A stretch of DNA of 64,000 nucleotides. Source: Rhizobium sp. BG4. Its GTDB lineage: Bacteria; Pseudomonadota; Alphaproteobacteria; Rhizobiales; Rhizobiaceae. Position 1 is the stretch's first letter. Every line of letters begins with the position of its first letter. A model generated the notes under the pieces. That model saw only the letters and a program-made list of their open reading frames with translations, had not been told where the DNA came from and searched no databases. Position numbers and translations under genes: made by a program. This document shows, piece after piece, positions 19,160-26,905 of this stretch. The DNA is taken from assembly GCF_016864575.1 (NCBI RefSeq), contig NZ_CP044125.1, forward strand, positions 1,762,501 through 1,826,500. Direction: 5' to 3'.

Positions 19160-20770
19160 TTACTCGGCAGCAATCTTCAGGCCCGGTGCCGCGTCACGCA
19201 CGCCGCCATCGACATGATCTTCGAACTTGGCGAAGTTGGCGATGAACATGCCGACGAGCTTTTCGGCCTGGCGGTCGTAGGCTGCAGCATCGGCCCAGGT
19301 CGAGCGCGGGTCGAGAATGCCGTTGTCGACGCCAGCGACAGAAACCGGAACGGCAAAGCCGAAGTTTGTGTCGGTGCGCAGGTCAGCCTTGGCGAGTTCG
19401 CCCGAGAGAGCTGCGGCCAGCAGTGCGCGCGTCGCCTTGATCGGCATGCGCTTGCCGGTGCCGTATGCGCCGCCGGTCCAGCCGGTATTGACCAGCCAGC
19501 ATTCGACGCCGTGACGGCCGATCAGCTCCTTCAGGAGGTTGCCGTATTCCGCCGGATGACGCGGCATGAAGGGGGCGCCGAAGCAGGTCGAGAAGGTCGC
19601 TTCGGGCTCGGTGACGCCCTTTTCGGTACCGGCGACCTTTGCCGTGTAGCCGGACAGGAAGTGGTACATGGCCTGTTCAGGCGTCAGGCGGGCAATCGGC
19701 GGCATGACGCCGAAGGCATCGGCAGTCAGCATGATGATCGTCTTCGGATGCGCGGCGAGGCCGGTCTTCGAGGCGTTCGGGATGAAATCCAGCGGATAGG
19801 CACAACGGGTGTTTTCCGTCAGCGATCCGTCATCGAAATCCGGCTCACGCTGGTCGTTGAGCACGACGTTTTCGAGAACCGTGCCGAAGCGCTGCGTCGT
19901 CGCGTAGATTTCCGGCTCGGCTTCGGCCGACAGGCGGATGGTCTTGGCGTAGCAGCCGCCTTCGAAATTGAAGATGCCGTTTTCGCCCCAGCCATGCTCG
20001 TCGTCACCGATCAGCGTGCGGGCCGGATCGGCCGAAAGCGTCGTCTTGCCGGTGCCCGACAGGCCGAAGAAGACCGCGCTGTCGCCATCCGGACCGGCAT
20101 TGGCCGAGCAGTGCATCGGCATGACGCCCTTGGCCGGCAGCAGGTAATTGAGGACGGTGAAGACCGACTTCTTCATTTCGCCGGCATAGGACGTGCCGCC
20201 GATCAGCACGAGACCCTTGGTGAGGTCGCAGGCGATGACGGTCTCGGTGCGGCAGCCGTGGCGTTCCGGATCGGCCTTGAAGCTCGGCAGATCGATGATC
20301 GTCAGTTTCGGCACGAAGGTTTTCAGCGCTTCGAGCTCCGGACGGATCAGCAGGTTACGGATGAACAGCGAGTGCCAGGCGAATTCGGTGACAACACGCG
20401 ACGGCAGCGCATGACCGGCATCGGCACCGCCGATCAGGTCCTGAACGAAAAGTTCCCTGCCCTTCGCATGAGCCAGCATGTCGGCATGAAGCACGGCGAA
20501 ATGCTCCGGCGACATCGGCTTGTTGTTGTCCCACCAGATTTGCGTCTCGGTGTTGGCGTCGCGGACGACGAACTTGTCGCGCGGCGAGCGGCCAGTGTGC
20601 TGGCCGGTCAATGCGCGGAGCGCGCCCTGGGCGGTGAGTTCGGCTTCTCCACGGCGAATCGCCTCCTCGTAAAGAGAGGCGGCGGTAAAGTTATAGCGAA
20701 CGCTTGCTGCGCTCTCCAAACCAATCGTCGCCAGCGCTACCGCCGGGTTATGAACTCCGAACGTTTCCAT
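19160..20770 (-). CDS. pckA: Phosphoenolpyruvate carboxykinase (ATP)
   Basis: Gluconeogenic enzyme that converts oxaloacetate and ATP to PEP and CO2, needed for growth on succinate and other C4 acids. The 536-residue protein shows [13 protein letters not shown] (P-loop), [24 protein letters not shown] and the Arg/Lys substrate residues of the ATP-type. ATG 20770 is preceded by AAAGGGA. It is divergent from chvI, the order known in Sinorhizobium and Agrobacterium. Two CG-centred palindromes upstream are candidate operators for a LacI-type regulator such as PckR. Confidence 0.97.
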   Translation of the reverse strand: METFGVHNPAVALATIGLESAASVRYNFTAASLYEEAIRRGEAELTAQGALRALTGQHTGRSPRDKFVVRDANTETQIWWDNNKPMSPEHFAVLHADMLAHAKGRELFVQDLIGGADAGHALPSRVVTEFAWHSLFIRNLLIRPELEALKTFVPKLTIIDLPSFKADPERHGCRTETVIACDLTKGLVLIGGTSYAGEMKKSVFTVLNYLLPAKGVMPMHCSANAGPDGDSAVFFGLSGTGKTTLSADPARTLIGDDEHGWGENGIFNFEGGCYAKTIRLSAEAEPEIYATTQRFGTVLENVVLNDQREPDFDDGSLTENTRCAYPLDFIPNASKTGLAAHPKTIIMLTADAFGVMPPIARLTPEQAMYHFLSGYTAKVAGTEKGVTEPEATFSTCFGAPFMPRHPAEYGNLLKELIGRHGVECWLVNTGWTGGAYGTGKRMPIKATRALLAAALSGELAKADLRTDTNFGFAVPVSVAGVDNGILDPRSTWADAAAYDRQAEKLVGMFIANFAKFEDHVDGGVRDAAPGLKIAAE

Positions 20771-21090
20771 CGCTTTTCCCTTTACTGAGGCATCAAGCCG
20801 TTAAAACTGACGCGAACCTAAGGTGGGGAATTTTAAAAGGCAATACGGTGTAATTCAAAAAAGGTAACGATATCAAATAATTAATCGATTTAAATTACTC
20901 TCGCTATTTTTAAATCGTTTGAACTGATGGGTTTGGTTCAGTTTGTCGCACCACCTTTGATTGCAGCTCGAATAATCCGGCAATCCTCCCCTTTATCTTT
21001 GCCACAATTTGTTCCACCTTTATCCTCCATAAGCGCATCCGGCCGGAGAGGCCGCCTGGGGACATCAAAAATTCCGGGAGATGCGCATAG
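20771..21090. promoter_or_regulatory. pckA-chvI divergent regulatory region
   Basis: A 320-base AT-rich gap without a gene. It holds two LacI-like CG-centred palindromes spaced 30 bp apart (centres 20886/20887 and 20916/20917), and an inverted repeat AACTGA-N10-TCAGTT at 20922-20943. Promoters for both genes must lie here; no -35/-10 pair stands out by eye. Confidence 0.55.
20878..20923. promoter_or_regulatory. Candidate tandem operators (PckR/LacI type) upstream of pckA
   Basis: Site 1, ATTAATCGATTTAAA, and site 2, TTTAAATCGTTTGAA, both resemble TTAAATCGATTTAA with a central CG, the hallmark of LacI-family operators. The centres are 30 bp apart, about three helical turns, and lie 116-146 bases upstream of the pckA ATG. 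The link to PckR, a known LacI-type regulator of pckA in Sinorhizobium, is inference. Confidence 0.45.
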
Positions 21091-21840
21091 ATGACGGAGA
21101 CGAACACCATGCCGACAATCGCGCTCGTTGACGACGACCGCAACATCCTCACCTCAGTGTCGATCGCACTGGAGGCCGAAGGATATAAGGTCGAGACATA
21201 CACGGATGGCGCTTCGGCCCTTGATGGTCTTATCGCCCGCCCGCCGCAACTCGCCATCTTCGATATCAAGATGCCGCGTATGGACGGGATGGAGCTGCTG
21301 CGCCGCCTGCGACAGAAATCTGACATGCCTGTCATTTTCCTGACCTCCAAGGATGAAGAGATCGACGAGCTCTTCGGCCTGAAGATGGGCGCCGACGACT
21401 TCATCACCAAACCGTTCTCGCAGCGCCTGCTGGTCGAGCGCGTTCGCGCCGTGCTGCGCCGCGCCTCGAGCCGGGAAGCCGCGGCCGCGGCAGGCACCGG
21501 TGCCGCGCCGAAGCCGGGCGTCGCACAGCCGGCCCGCTCGCTGGAGCGTGGACAGCTGGTCATGGACCAAGAGCGCCATACCTGCACCTGGAAGGCCGAG
21601 CCAGTGACGCTGACGGTCACCGAATTCCTGATCCTGCATTCGCTTGCGCAGCGTCCAGGCGTGGTCAAGAGCCGTGACGCGCTGATGGACGCGGCCTATG
21701 ACGAGCAGGTCTATGTCGATGACCGCACGATCGACAGCCACATCAAGCGGCTGCGCAAGAAATTCAAGATGGTCGACAACGATTTTGATATGATTGAGAC
21801 GCTCTACGGAGTGGGTTACCGCTTCCGCGAAGCAGCCTGA
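21091..21840 (+). CDS. chvI: Response regulator ChvI
   Basis: OmpR/PhoB-type regulator of the ExoR-ChvG-ChvI pathway that controls exopolysaccharide, motility, acid response and symbiosis or virulence. The receiver domain ([32 protein letters not shown]) has phospho-acceptor Asp58 in [10 protein letters not shown]; after a variable Ala-rich linker at about 125-150 comes a winged helix ending [17 protein letters not shown] and [11 protein letters not shown] 21091 gives 249 residues; ATG 21109 (MPTIALV) has its own GGAG and is equally possible. Followed by chvG after 80 bases. Confidence 0.95.
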   Translation: MTETNTMPTIALVDDDRNILTSVSIALEAEGYKVETYTDGASALDGLIARPPQLAIFDIKMPRMDGMELLRRLRQKSDMPVIFLTSKDEEIDELFGLKMGADDFITKPFSQRLLVERVRAVLRRASSREAAAAAGTGAAPKPGVAQPARSLERGQLVMDQERHTCTWKAEPVTLTVTEFLILHSLAQRPGVVKSRDALMDAAYDEQVYVDDRTIDSHIKRLRKKFKMVDNDFDMIETLYGVGYRFREAA

Positions 21841-21920
21841 CGCCTTAAAGCGCGGCGCATGATTGTTGTTGAGGGCTCGCTGGCCGCATTTCCGGCCGCG
21901 CCCTCCGAAAGGGCCTGTCG

Positions 21921-23711
21921 TTGGCACAGTTGGTGCAGGAAAGGGATCTGGATGATGCGGATGGCGTAACCGGCCGCCGCGTCAGGGGAAGGCGATGGTC
22001 GCATCCCTTCACCATCATCCGCCGGATCTTCGGCAATGCCGTCTTTTCCAGCCTGACGCGCCGCATCCTGTTCTTCAATCTGGCGGCACTGCTCGTTCTC
22101 GTCGGCGGCATCCTCTACCTCAACCAGTTTCGAGAAGGCCTGATCGACGCCCGCGTCGAGAGCTTGCTGACCCAGGGCGAAATCATTGCCGGCGCCGTCT
22201 CGGCATCGGCCTCCGTCGATACCAACTCGATCACCATCGACCCGCAGAAGCTGCTGGAGCTGCAGGCGGGACAGAGCATCACACCGGTTCCAAACGACGA
22301 AGATCTCGAATTCCCGATCGATCCGGAAAAGGTGGCGCCGGTTCTGCGCCGGCTGATCTCGCCGACCCGCACGCGCGCCCGCATTTTCGATGCCGACGCC
22401 AATCTGCTGCTCGATTCTCGTCATCTCTATTCGCGCGGCCAGGTGCTGCGTTTCGACTTGCCGCCGGTCGAGGAAGAGAAGCAGACCTGGGGCGAATGGT
22501 TCACGACACTGTTCAACAAGGCACTGCAGCCCGGCAATCTGCCGGTCTATAAGGAAGCGCCTGGTGGTGACGGCTCGATCTATCCCGAGGTGATGAATGC
22601 GCTGACCGGTGTGCGCGGCGCGGTCGTTCGCACCACCGAGAAGGGCGAGCTGATCGTTTCGGTCGCGGTGCCCGTCCAGCGTTTCCGTGCAGTTCTCGGC
22701 GTCCTTCTTCTGTCGACGCAGGCCGGCGATATCGACAATATCGTGCACGCCGAGCGCCTGGCGATCATGCGCGTGTTCGGCGTTGCCACGCTCGTCAACG
22801 TGCTCTTGTCGCTCGTTCTGTCTTCGACGATCGCCAATCCGCTGCGCCGCCTCTCGGCCGCCGCGATCCGCGTCCGCCGTGGGGCCAAGGAGCGCGAGGA
22901 AATTCCGGATTTCTCGGCCCGCCAGGATGAAATCGGTAACCTGTCGATCGCGCTGCGCGAAATGACCACGGCGCTCTACGACCGTATCGATGCGATCGAG
23001 AGTTTCGCCGCCGATGTCAGCCACGAGCTCAAGAACCCGCTGACCTCGCTTCGCAGCGCTGTCGAGACCTTGCCTTTGGCCAAGTCCGATGATTCCAAGA
23101 AGCGGCTGATGGATGTCATCCAGCACGACGTTCGCCGCCTCGACCGCCTGATCAGTGACATCTCCGACGCCTCGCGGCTCGATGCCGAATTGGCACGCGT
23201 CGATGCCCGCTCGGTCGATCTGGAGAAGTTCCTCACCGATCTCGTGGAGGTCTCCCGGCAGATCCGCAGCAAGAACAAGGATGTGCATATCGAGCTGGTG
23301 ATCGAGCGCAAGCCGGGGGTAAAGACCCGCTTCGTCGTCAATGGCCATGACCTGCGCATCGGCCAGATCGTCACCAACCTGATTGAAAATGCCCGCTCCT
23401 TCGTGCCGCAGGAAGGCGGACGGATCATCGTCCGGCTGGTGAGGACGCGCTCGCGCTGCCTCGTCTATATCGAGGACAACGGTCCCGGTATCCAGGCTGA
23501 AAATATCGACCGCATCTTCGAGCGCTTCTATACTGATCGCCCGGAATCCGAAGGTTTCGGCCAGAATTCCGGTCTCGGCCTGTCGATCAGCCGTCAGATT
23601 GCCGAGGCGCATGGCGGCTCGCTCAGGGCAGAGAACATCATCGATGCCGAAAGCGCCGAGATCCTTGGCGCGCGGTTCATCCTTGCCCTGCCCGCGGATG
23701 CGCATAGCTGA
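21921..23711 (+). CDS. chvG: Sensor histidine kinase ChvG (ExoS)
   Basis: Membrane sensor partner of ChvI. The 596-residue protein has a first membrane helix near 49-69 (ILFFNLAALLVLVGGILYL), a periplasmic domain of about 200 residues where the repressor ExoR would act, a second helix near 271-292, a HAMP segment (SSTIANPLRRLSAAAIRVRRG), the H-box FAADVSHELKNPL with His378, and N/G boxes DNGPGIQ and NSGLGLSISRQIAEAHGG. TTG 21921 is used as start because AAAGGG at 21908-21913 is well spaced. The stop overlaps the hprK start (TGATG). Confidence 0.95.
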   Translation: MAQLVQERDLDDADGVTGRRVRGRRWSHPFTIIRRIFGNAVFSSLTRRILFFNLAALLVLVGGILYLNQFREGLIDARVESLLTQGEIIAGAVSASASVDTNSITIDPQKLLELQAGQSITPVPNDEDLEFPIDPEKVAPVLRRLISPTRTRARIFDADANLLLDSRHLYSRGQVLRFDLPPVEEEKQTWGEWFTTLFNKALQPGNLPVYKEAPGGDGSIYPEVMNALTGVRGAVVRTTEKGELIVSVAVPVQRFRAVLGVLLLSTQAGDIDNIVHAERLAIMRVFGVATLVNVLLSLVLSSTIANPLRRLSAAAIRVRRGAKEREEIPDFSARQDEIGNLSIALREMTTALYDRIDAIESFAADVSHELKNPLTSLRSAVETLPLAKSDDSKKRLMDVIQHDVRRLDRLISDISDASRLDAELARVDARSVDLEKFLTDLVEVSRQIRSKNKDVHIELVIERKPGVKTRFVVNGHDLRIGQIVTNLIENARSFVPQEGGRIIVRLVRTRSRCLVYIEDNGPGIQAENIDRIFERFYTDRPESEGFGQNSGLGLSISRQIAEAHGGSLRAENIIDAESAEILGARFILALPADAHS

Positions 23712-24169
23712 TGGCGCCGCCGGTCAACGTTCACGCAACGGCGATCCGGATCAACCAAACCGGGCTGATGTTTGCCGGCCCCTCGGGCTGGGGCAAATCG
23801 ATGCTTGCCTTTACCTGCCTGACGGAAGCCCGGCGTCTCGGATTGCCCGCGATGCTCGTTGCCGACGACCAGGTTTTTGTCGAACATCGTGGCGGCGAGA
23901 TCATCGCCAAGCGCCCGGATTCGATTGCCGGACTGATCGAATTGCGCGGCACCGGCATCGTTTCGCTCGAGAGCATCCCCGAAGCGGTGATGCACTTTGC
24001 GATCCTTCCTGCCAACGTTTCCGGACCCGACCGGCTACCGCCCAACGACGAGCAGATCGAAGTTGCCGAAGGCTTTGCACTGCCGGTGATCCGGCTTCTT
24101 GCGAATACATCCGTACCTCTCGCAATTTTGATGGCAAAGGCGCCCGAAATCGGAATGGAATGCCGCTGA
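23711..24169 (+). CDS. hprK: HPr kinase/phosphorylase, short alphaproteobacterial form
   Basis: Phosphorylates HPr on a serine and so modulates the regulatory PTS. At 152 residues it lacks the N-terminal domain of the firmicute enzyme and keeps only the catalytic core: P-loop GPSGWGKS at 23-30, LVADDQVFVE and the LIELRGTGIVSL signature (ELRG motif). Coupled to chvG by a one-base overlap and followed 142 bases later by EIIA and HPr genes, an arrangement found in many Rhizobiales that links envelope sensing to PTS signalling. Confidence 0.92.
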   Translation: MAPPVNVHATAIRINQTGLMFAGPSGWGKSMLAFTCLTEARRLGLPAMLVADDQVFVEHRGGEIIAKRPDSIAGLIELRGTGIVSLESIPEAVMHFAILPANVSGPDRLPPNDEQIEVAEGFALPVIRLLANTSVPLAILMAKAPEIGMECR

Positions 24170-24311
24170 AACCGCCGGAATCGCCCCGTATCGCTGCATT
24201 TTTGTCTTGCACTTCGGTTTTTGATCGCCAAGATGTGCCCCACCGGTGGACGCGATTGTTGCATTGCGATATTGGGGCCGCCGTTGATATGCCATTGGGA
24301 GCAGTTAAATC

Positions 24312-24713
24312 ATGATCGGACTTGTGCTTGTCACTCATGGCAAGCTGGCTGAAGAGTTTCGTCATGCTGTCGAGCACGTCGTAGGTCCTCAGAAATTCAT
24401 CGAGACGGTCTGCATCGGCCCCGAAGACGATATGGATCAGAGGCGGCAGGACATTCTCCAGGCAGTCGCCGGCGCCGATGACGGTCATGGCGTGGTGATC
24501 CTCACCGACATGTTCGGCGGGACCCCTTCCAATCTGGCAATTTCCGTGATGAGCAGCGGCCACACCGAAGTGATCGCCGGCATGAACCTGCCGATGCTTA
24601 TCAAGCTCGCCGGCGTACGCGGCGAGAACAATATGGAAAAGGCCCTGGCCGAGGCTTCGGAAGCCGGCCGCAAGTATATCAACGTCGCGAGCCGCGTTCT
24701 CAGCGGTAAATAA
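24312..24713 (+). CDS. PTS EIIA, mannose-family (regulatory PTS)
   Basis: A 133-residue EIIA domain of the mannose/fructose superfamily, sometimes called ManX or PtsM in alphaproteobacteria. Phospho-acceptor His9 sits in LVLVTHGKLAEEF, and TDMFGGTPSNLAISVM is the family signature. No EIIB/C/D genes are near, so it is likely regulatory and not a sugar transporter. It lies between hprK and the HPr gene. Confidence 0.93.
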   Translation: MIGLVLVTHGKLAEEFRHAVEHVVGPQKFIETVCIGPEDDMDQRRQDILQAVAGADDGHGVVILTDMFGGTPSNLAISVMSSGHTEVIAGMNLPMLIKLAGVRGENNMEKALAEASEAGRKYINVASRVLSGK

Positions 24714-24722
24714 CGGGCCTTC

Positions 24723-25004
24723 ATGACCACGACGCAGCTCTCCCGGGAACTCCTCATCATCAACAAGCGCGGCCTGCACGCCCGCGCCTCGGCGAAATTC
24801 GTCCAGATGGTCGATACGTTCGATGCGACGATCACCGTGTCGAAAGACGGGATGACGGTGGGCGGGACCTCGATTATGGGACTGATGATGCTGGCCGCGA
24901 GCCCCGGCTCGACGGTGCTGGTGACCGCCAGCGGCAACCAGGCCACCGAAGCGCTCGAGGCGCTGGATCAGCTGATCCAGAACAAATTCGGCGAAGAAAT
25001 CTAA
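24723..25004 (+). CDS. HPr phosphocarrier protein
   Basis: A 93-residue HPr. His19 in GLHARASAKF is the PEP-dependent phosphorylation site and Ser50 in GGTSIMGLMML is the target of HprK. Nine bases separate it from the EIIA gene. Enzyme I (PtsP in the nitrogen-type PTS) is not in this window. The protein works with HprK and EIIA in regulatory phosphorylation. Confidence 0.95.
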   Translation: MTTTQLSRELLIINKRGLHARASAKFVQMVDTFDATITVSKDGMTVGGTSIMGLMMLAASPGSTVLVTASGNQATEALEALDQLIQNKFGEEI

Positions 25005-25024
25005 GAAATCGCCGACATATAAAC

Positions 25025-25044
25025 ATATAAAGACTTCTTTATAT
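25025..25044. promoter_or_regulatory. Perfect inverted repeat upstream of ahcY, candidate SahR-type operator
   Basis: Arms ATATAAAGA and TCTTTATAT are exact reverse complements separated by CT. The site is 124 bases upstream of the ahcY ATG in an AT-rich gap. Its size and symmetry fit an ArsR-family operator; SahR, an ArsR-type sensor of S-adenosylhomocysteine, controls ahcY in several proteobacteria. Assignment to SahR is inference. There is no T-run, so it is not a terminator. Confidence 0.5.
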
Positions 25045-25167
25045 CCTTATTGCCTTCCCACAAGAAGCCTGCTAAACGGCAAACATGGCCGTGCAGACCG
25101 CACGCGCTCTGCTGCGCCCATTGCGCACTTTTGATTTATTGACACGCTTTTCAGCCTGGAGACCTCT

Positions 25168-26568
25168 ATGAGCACTGAAAAAGATTATGTCGTCGCCGAT
25201 ATCGCCCTCGCAGATTTCGGCCGTAAGGAAATTACGATCGCCGAAACCGAAATGCCGGGCCTGATGTCCAGCCGCGAAGAATTCGGCAAGTCGCAGCCGC
25301 TGAAGGGCGCGCGCATCACCGGCTCGCTGCACATGACGATCCAGACGGCTGTTCTCATCGAGACGCTGGTGGCGCTCGGCGCCGAAGTCCGCTGGGCTTC
25401 GTGCAACATCTTCTCGACGCAGGACCATGCCGCTGCCGCGATCGCCGCTGCCGGCATCCCGGTCTTCGCGATCAAGGGCGAGTCCCTCGAAGATTACTGG
25501 ACCTACACCGACAAGATCTTCCAGTGGGCCGACGGCGGCTTCTCCAACATGATCCTCGACGACGGCGGCGATGCGACCATGTACATCCTGCTCGGTGCCC
25601 GCGCCGAAGCCGGTGAAGACGTGCTGTCGAACCCGCATTCGGAAGAAGAAGAGATCCTTTTCGCTCAGATCAAGAAGCGCCTCGCCGCTTCTCCGGGCTG
25701 GTTCACCAAGCAGCGCGACGCGATCAAGGGCGTCACCGAAGAAACCACCACGGGCGTCAACCGCCTCTACCAGCTGCATGCCAAGGGCCTGCTGCCGTTC
25801 CCGGCAATCAACGTCAACGACTCCGTCACCAAGTCGAAGTTCGACAACAAGTACGGCTGCAAGGAGTCGCTGGTTGACGGTATCCGCCGCGGTACCGACG
25901 TCATGATGGCCGGCAAGGTTGCCGTCGTCTGCGGTTACGGCGATGTCGGCAAGGGTTCTGCCGCTTCGCTCTCCGGCGCCGGCGCCCGCGTCAAGGTTAC
26001 CGAGGCCGACCCGATCTGCGCCCTGCAGGCCGCCATGGACGGTTATGAAGTGGTTCTGCTCGAAGACGTCGTATCTTCGGCCGACATCTTCATCACCACG
26101 ACCGGCAACAAGGACGTCATCCGCATCGACCACATGCGTGCGATGAAGGACATGGCGATCGTCGGCAATATCGGCCACTTCGACAACGAAATCGAAGTTG
26201 CCGCGCTGCGTAACCTCAAGTGGACCAACGTCAAGCCGCAGGTCGACCTGATCGAGTTCCCGAAGGGCAACCGCATCATCCTGCTGTCGGAAGGACGCTT
26301 GCTGAACCTCGGCAACGCCACGGGTCACCCGTCGTTCGTCATGTCCGCGTCCTTCACCAACCAGACGCTGGCGCAGATCGAACTCTTCACCAAGCCGGAG
26401 CAGTATTCCAACCAGGTCTACATCCTGCCGAAGCACCTCGACGAGAAGGTCGCCCGTCTTCACCTCGGCAAGCTCGGCGTCAAGCTGACCCAGCTTTCTG
26501 AAGAACAGGCTGCCTATATCGGCGTGAAGCCGCAGGGTCCGTTCAAGGCTGACCACTACAGATACTAA
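25168..26568 (+). CDS. ahcY: Adenosylhomocysteinase (S-adenosylhomocysteine hydrolase)
   Basis: Recycles S-adenosylhomocysteine to adenosine and homocysteine in the methyl cycle. The 466-residue sequence has [23 protein letters not shown], the insertion typical of the long bacterial and eukaryote-like form, the NAD-binding [20 protein letters not shown] and the C-terminal KADHYRY. ATG 25168 follows GGAG at ideal spacing. Single-gene unit with a strong terminator downstream. Confidence 0.98.
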   Translation: MSTEKDYVVADIALADFGRKEITIAETEMPGLMSSREEFGKSQPLKGARITGSLHMTIQTAVLIETLVALGAEVRWASCNIFSTQDHAAAAIAAAGIPVFAIKGESLEDYWTYTDKIFQWADGGFSNMILDDGGDATMYILLGARAEAGEDVLSNPHSEEEEILFAQIKKRLAASPGWFTKQRDAIKGVTEETTTGVNRLYQLHAKGLLPFPAINVNDSVTKSKFDNKYGCKESLVDGIRRGTDVMMAGKVAVVCGYGDVGKGSAASLSGAGARVKVTEADPICALQAAMDGYEVVLLEDVVSSADIFITTTGNKDVIRIDHMRAMKDMAIVGNIGHFDNEIEVAALRNLKWTNVKPQVDLIEFPKGNRIILLSEGRLLNLGNATGHPSFVMSASFTNQTLAQIELFTKPEQYSNQVYILPKHLDEKVARLHLGKLGVKLTQLSEEQAAYIGVKPQGPFKADHYRY

Positions 26569-26598
26569 TCGTATCTCGACTATCCACAACATCTTGAT

Positions 26599-26634
26599 GG
26601 GCGCCGCATTGACATTTGCGGCGCCCTTATTTTT
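26599..26634 (+). terminator. Intrinsic terminator of ahcY
   Basis: GGGCGCCGCA pairs with TGCGGCGCCC across an eight-base loop, followed by TTATTTTTT. It lies 30 bases past the ahcY stop. Confidence 0.9.
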
Positions 26635-26905
26635 TGCCTCCTACCTTCCCGCTGAATCCCATCCGAAGTATTGTTTTAGAACTCGATTCGTGGCCCGGAC
26701 TCGTCCGTTTGCCCGAAAATGGGATGTCTTGTCGTGATGCGGCACATTGAAAGACGGAGACAGACCGGGGATGCCGGAAGAAGAAAAAAGCCTGCCGGGA
26801 CAGGTGGATGACGGCGTTCGGCCAGAAGCCCACCTGAGAGCGGCAGCACAAAACGATAAACTTGCGGCGGCCGGGCGGGCCGTGAAGCAAGGAAAGGGAT
26901 CGCTG
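26635..26905. other. Intergenic stretch before the DivL-type kinase
   Basis: After the ahcY terminator there is no separate gene. An open frame continuous with the following kinase extends back to TTG 26747 (ATG 26771), but its third codon positions are much less GC-biased than in true genes here. I treat it as leader or promoter DNA. Confidence 0.5.

Noticed and set aside
25005..25167. SAH or SAM riboswitch in front of ahcY
   Set aside because: The only strong symmetry is a DNA-like perfect dyad at 25025; no conserved riboswitch core or pseudoknot could be recognised by eye.
26580..26589. DnaA-box-like CTATCCACA after ahcY
   Set aside because: A lone single-mismatch copy without companions; expected by chance.
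26747..26905. Upstream starts (TTG 26747, ATG 26771) for the DivL-type kinase
   Set aside because: Codon third positions there are not GC-biased and ATG 26906 has the better ribosome binding site; kept only as alternatives.
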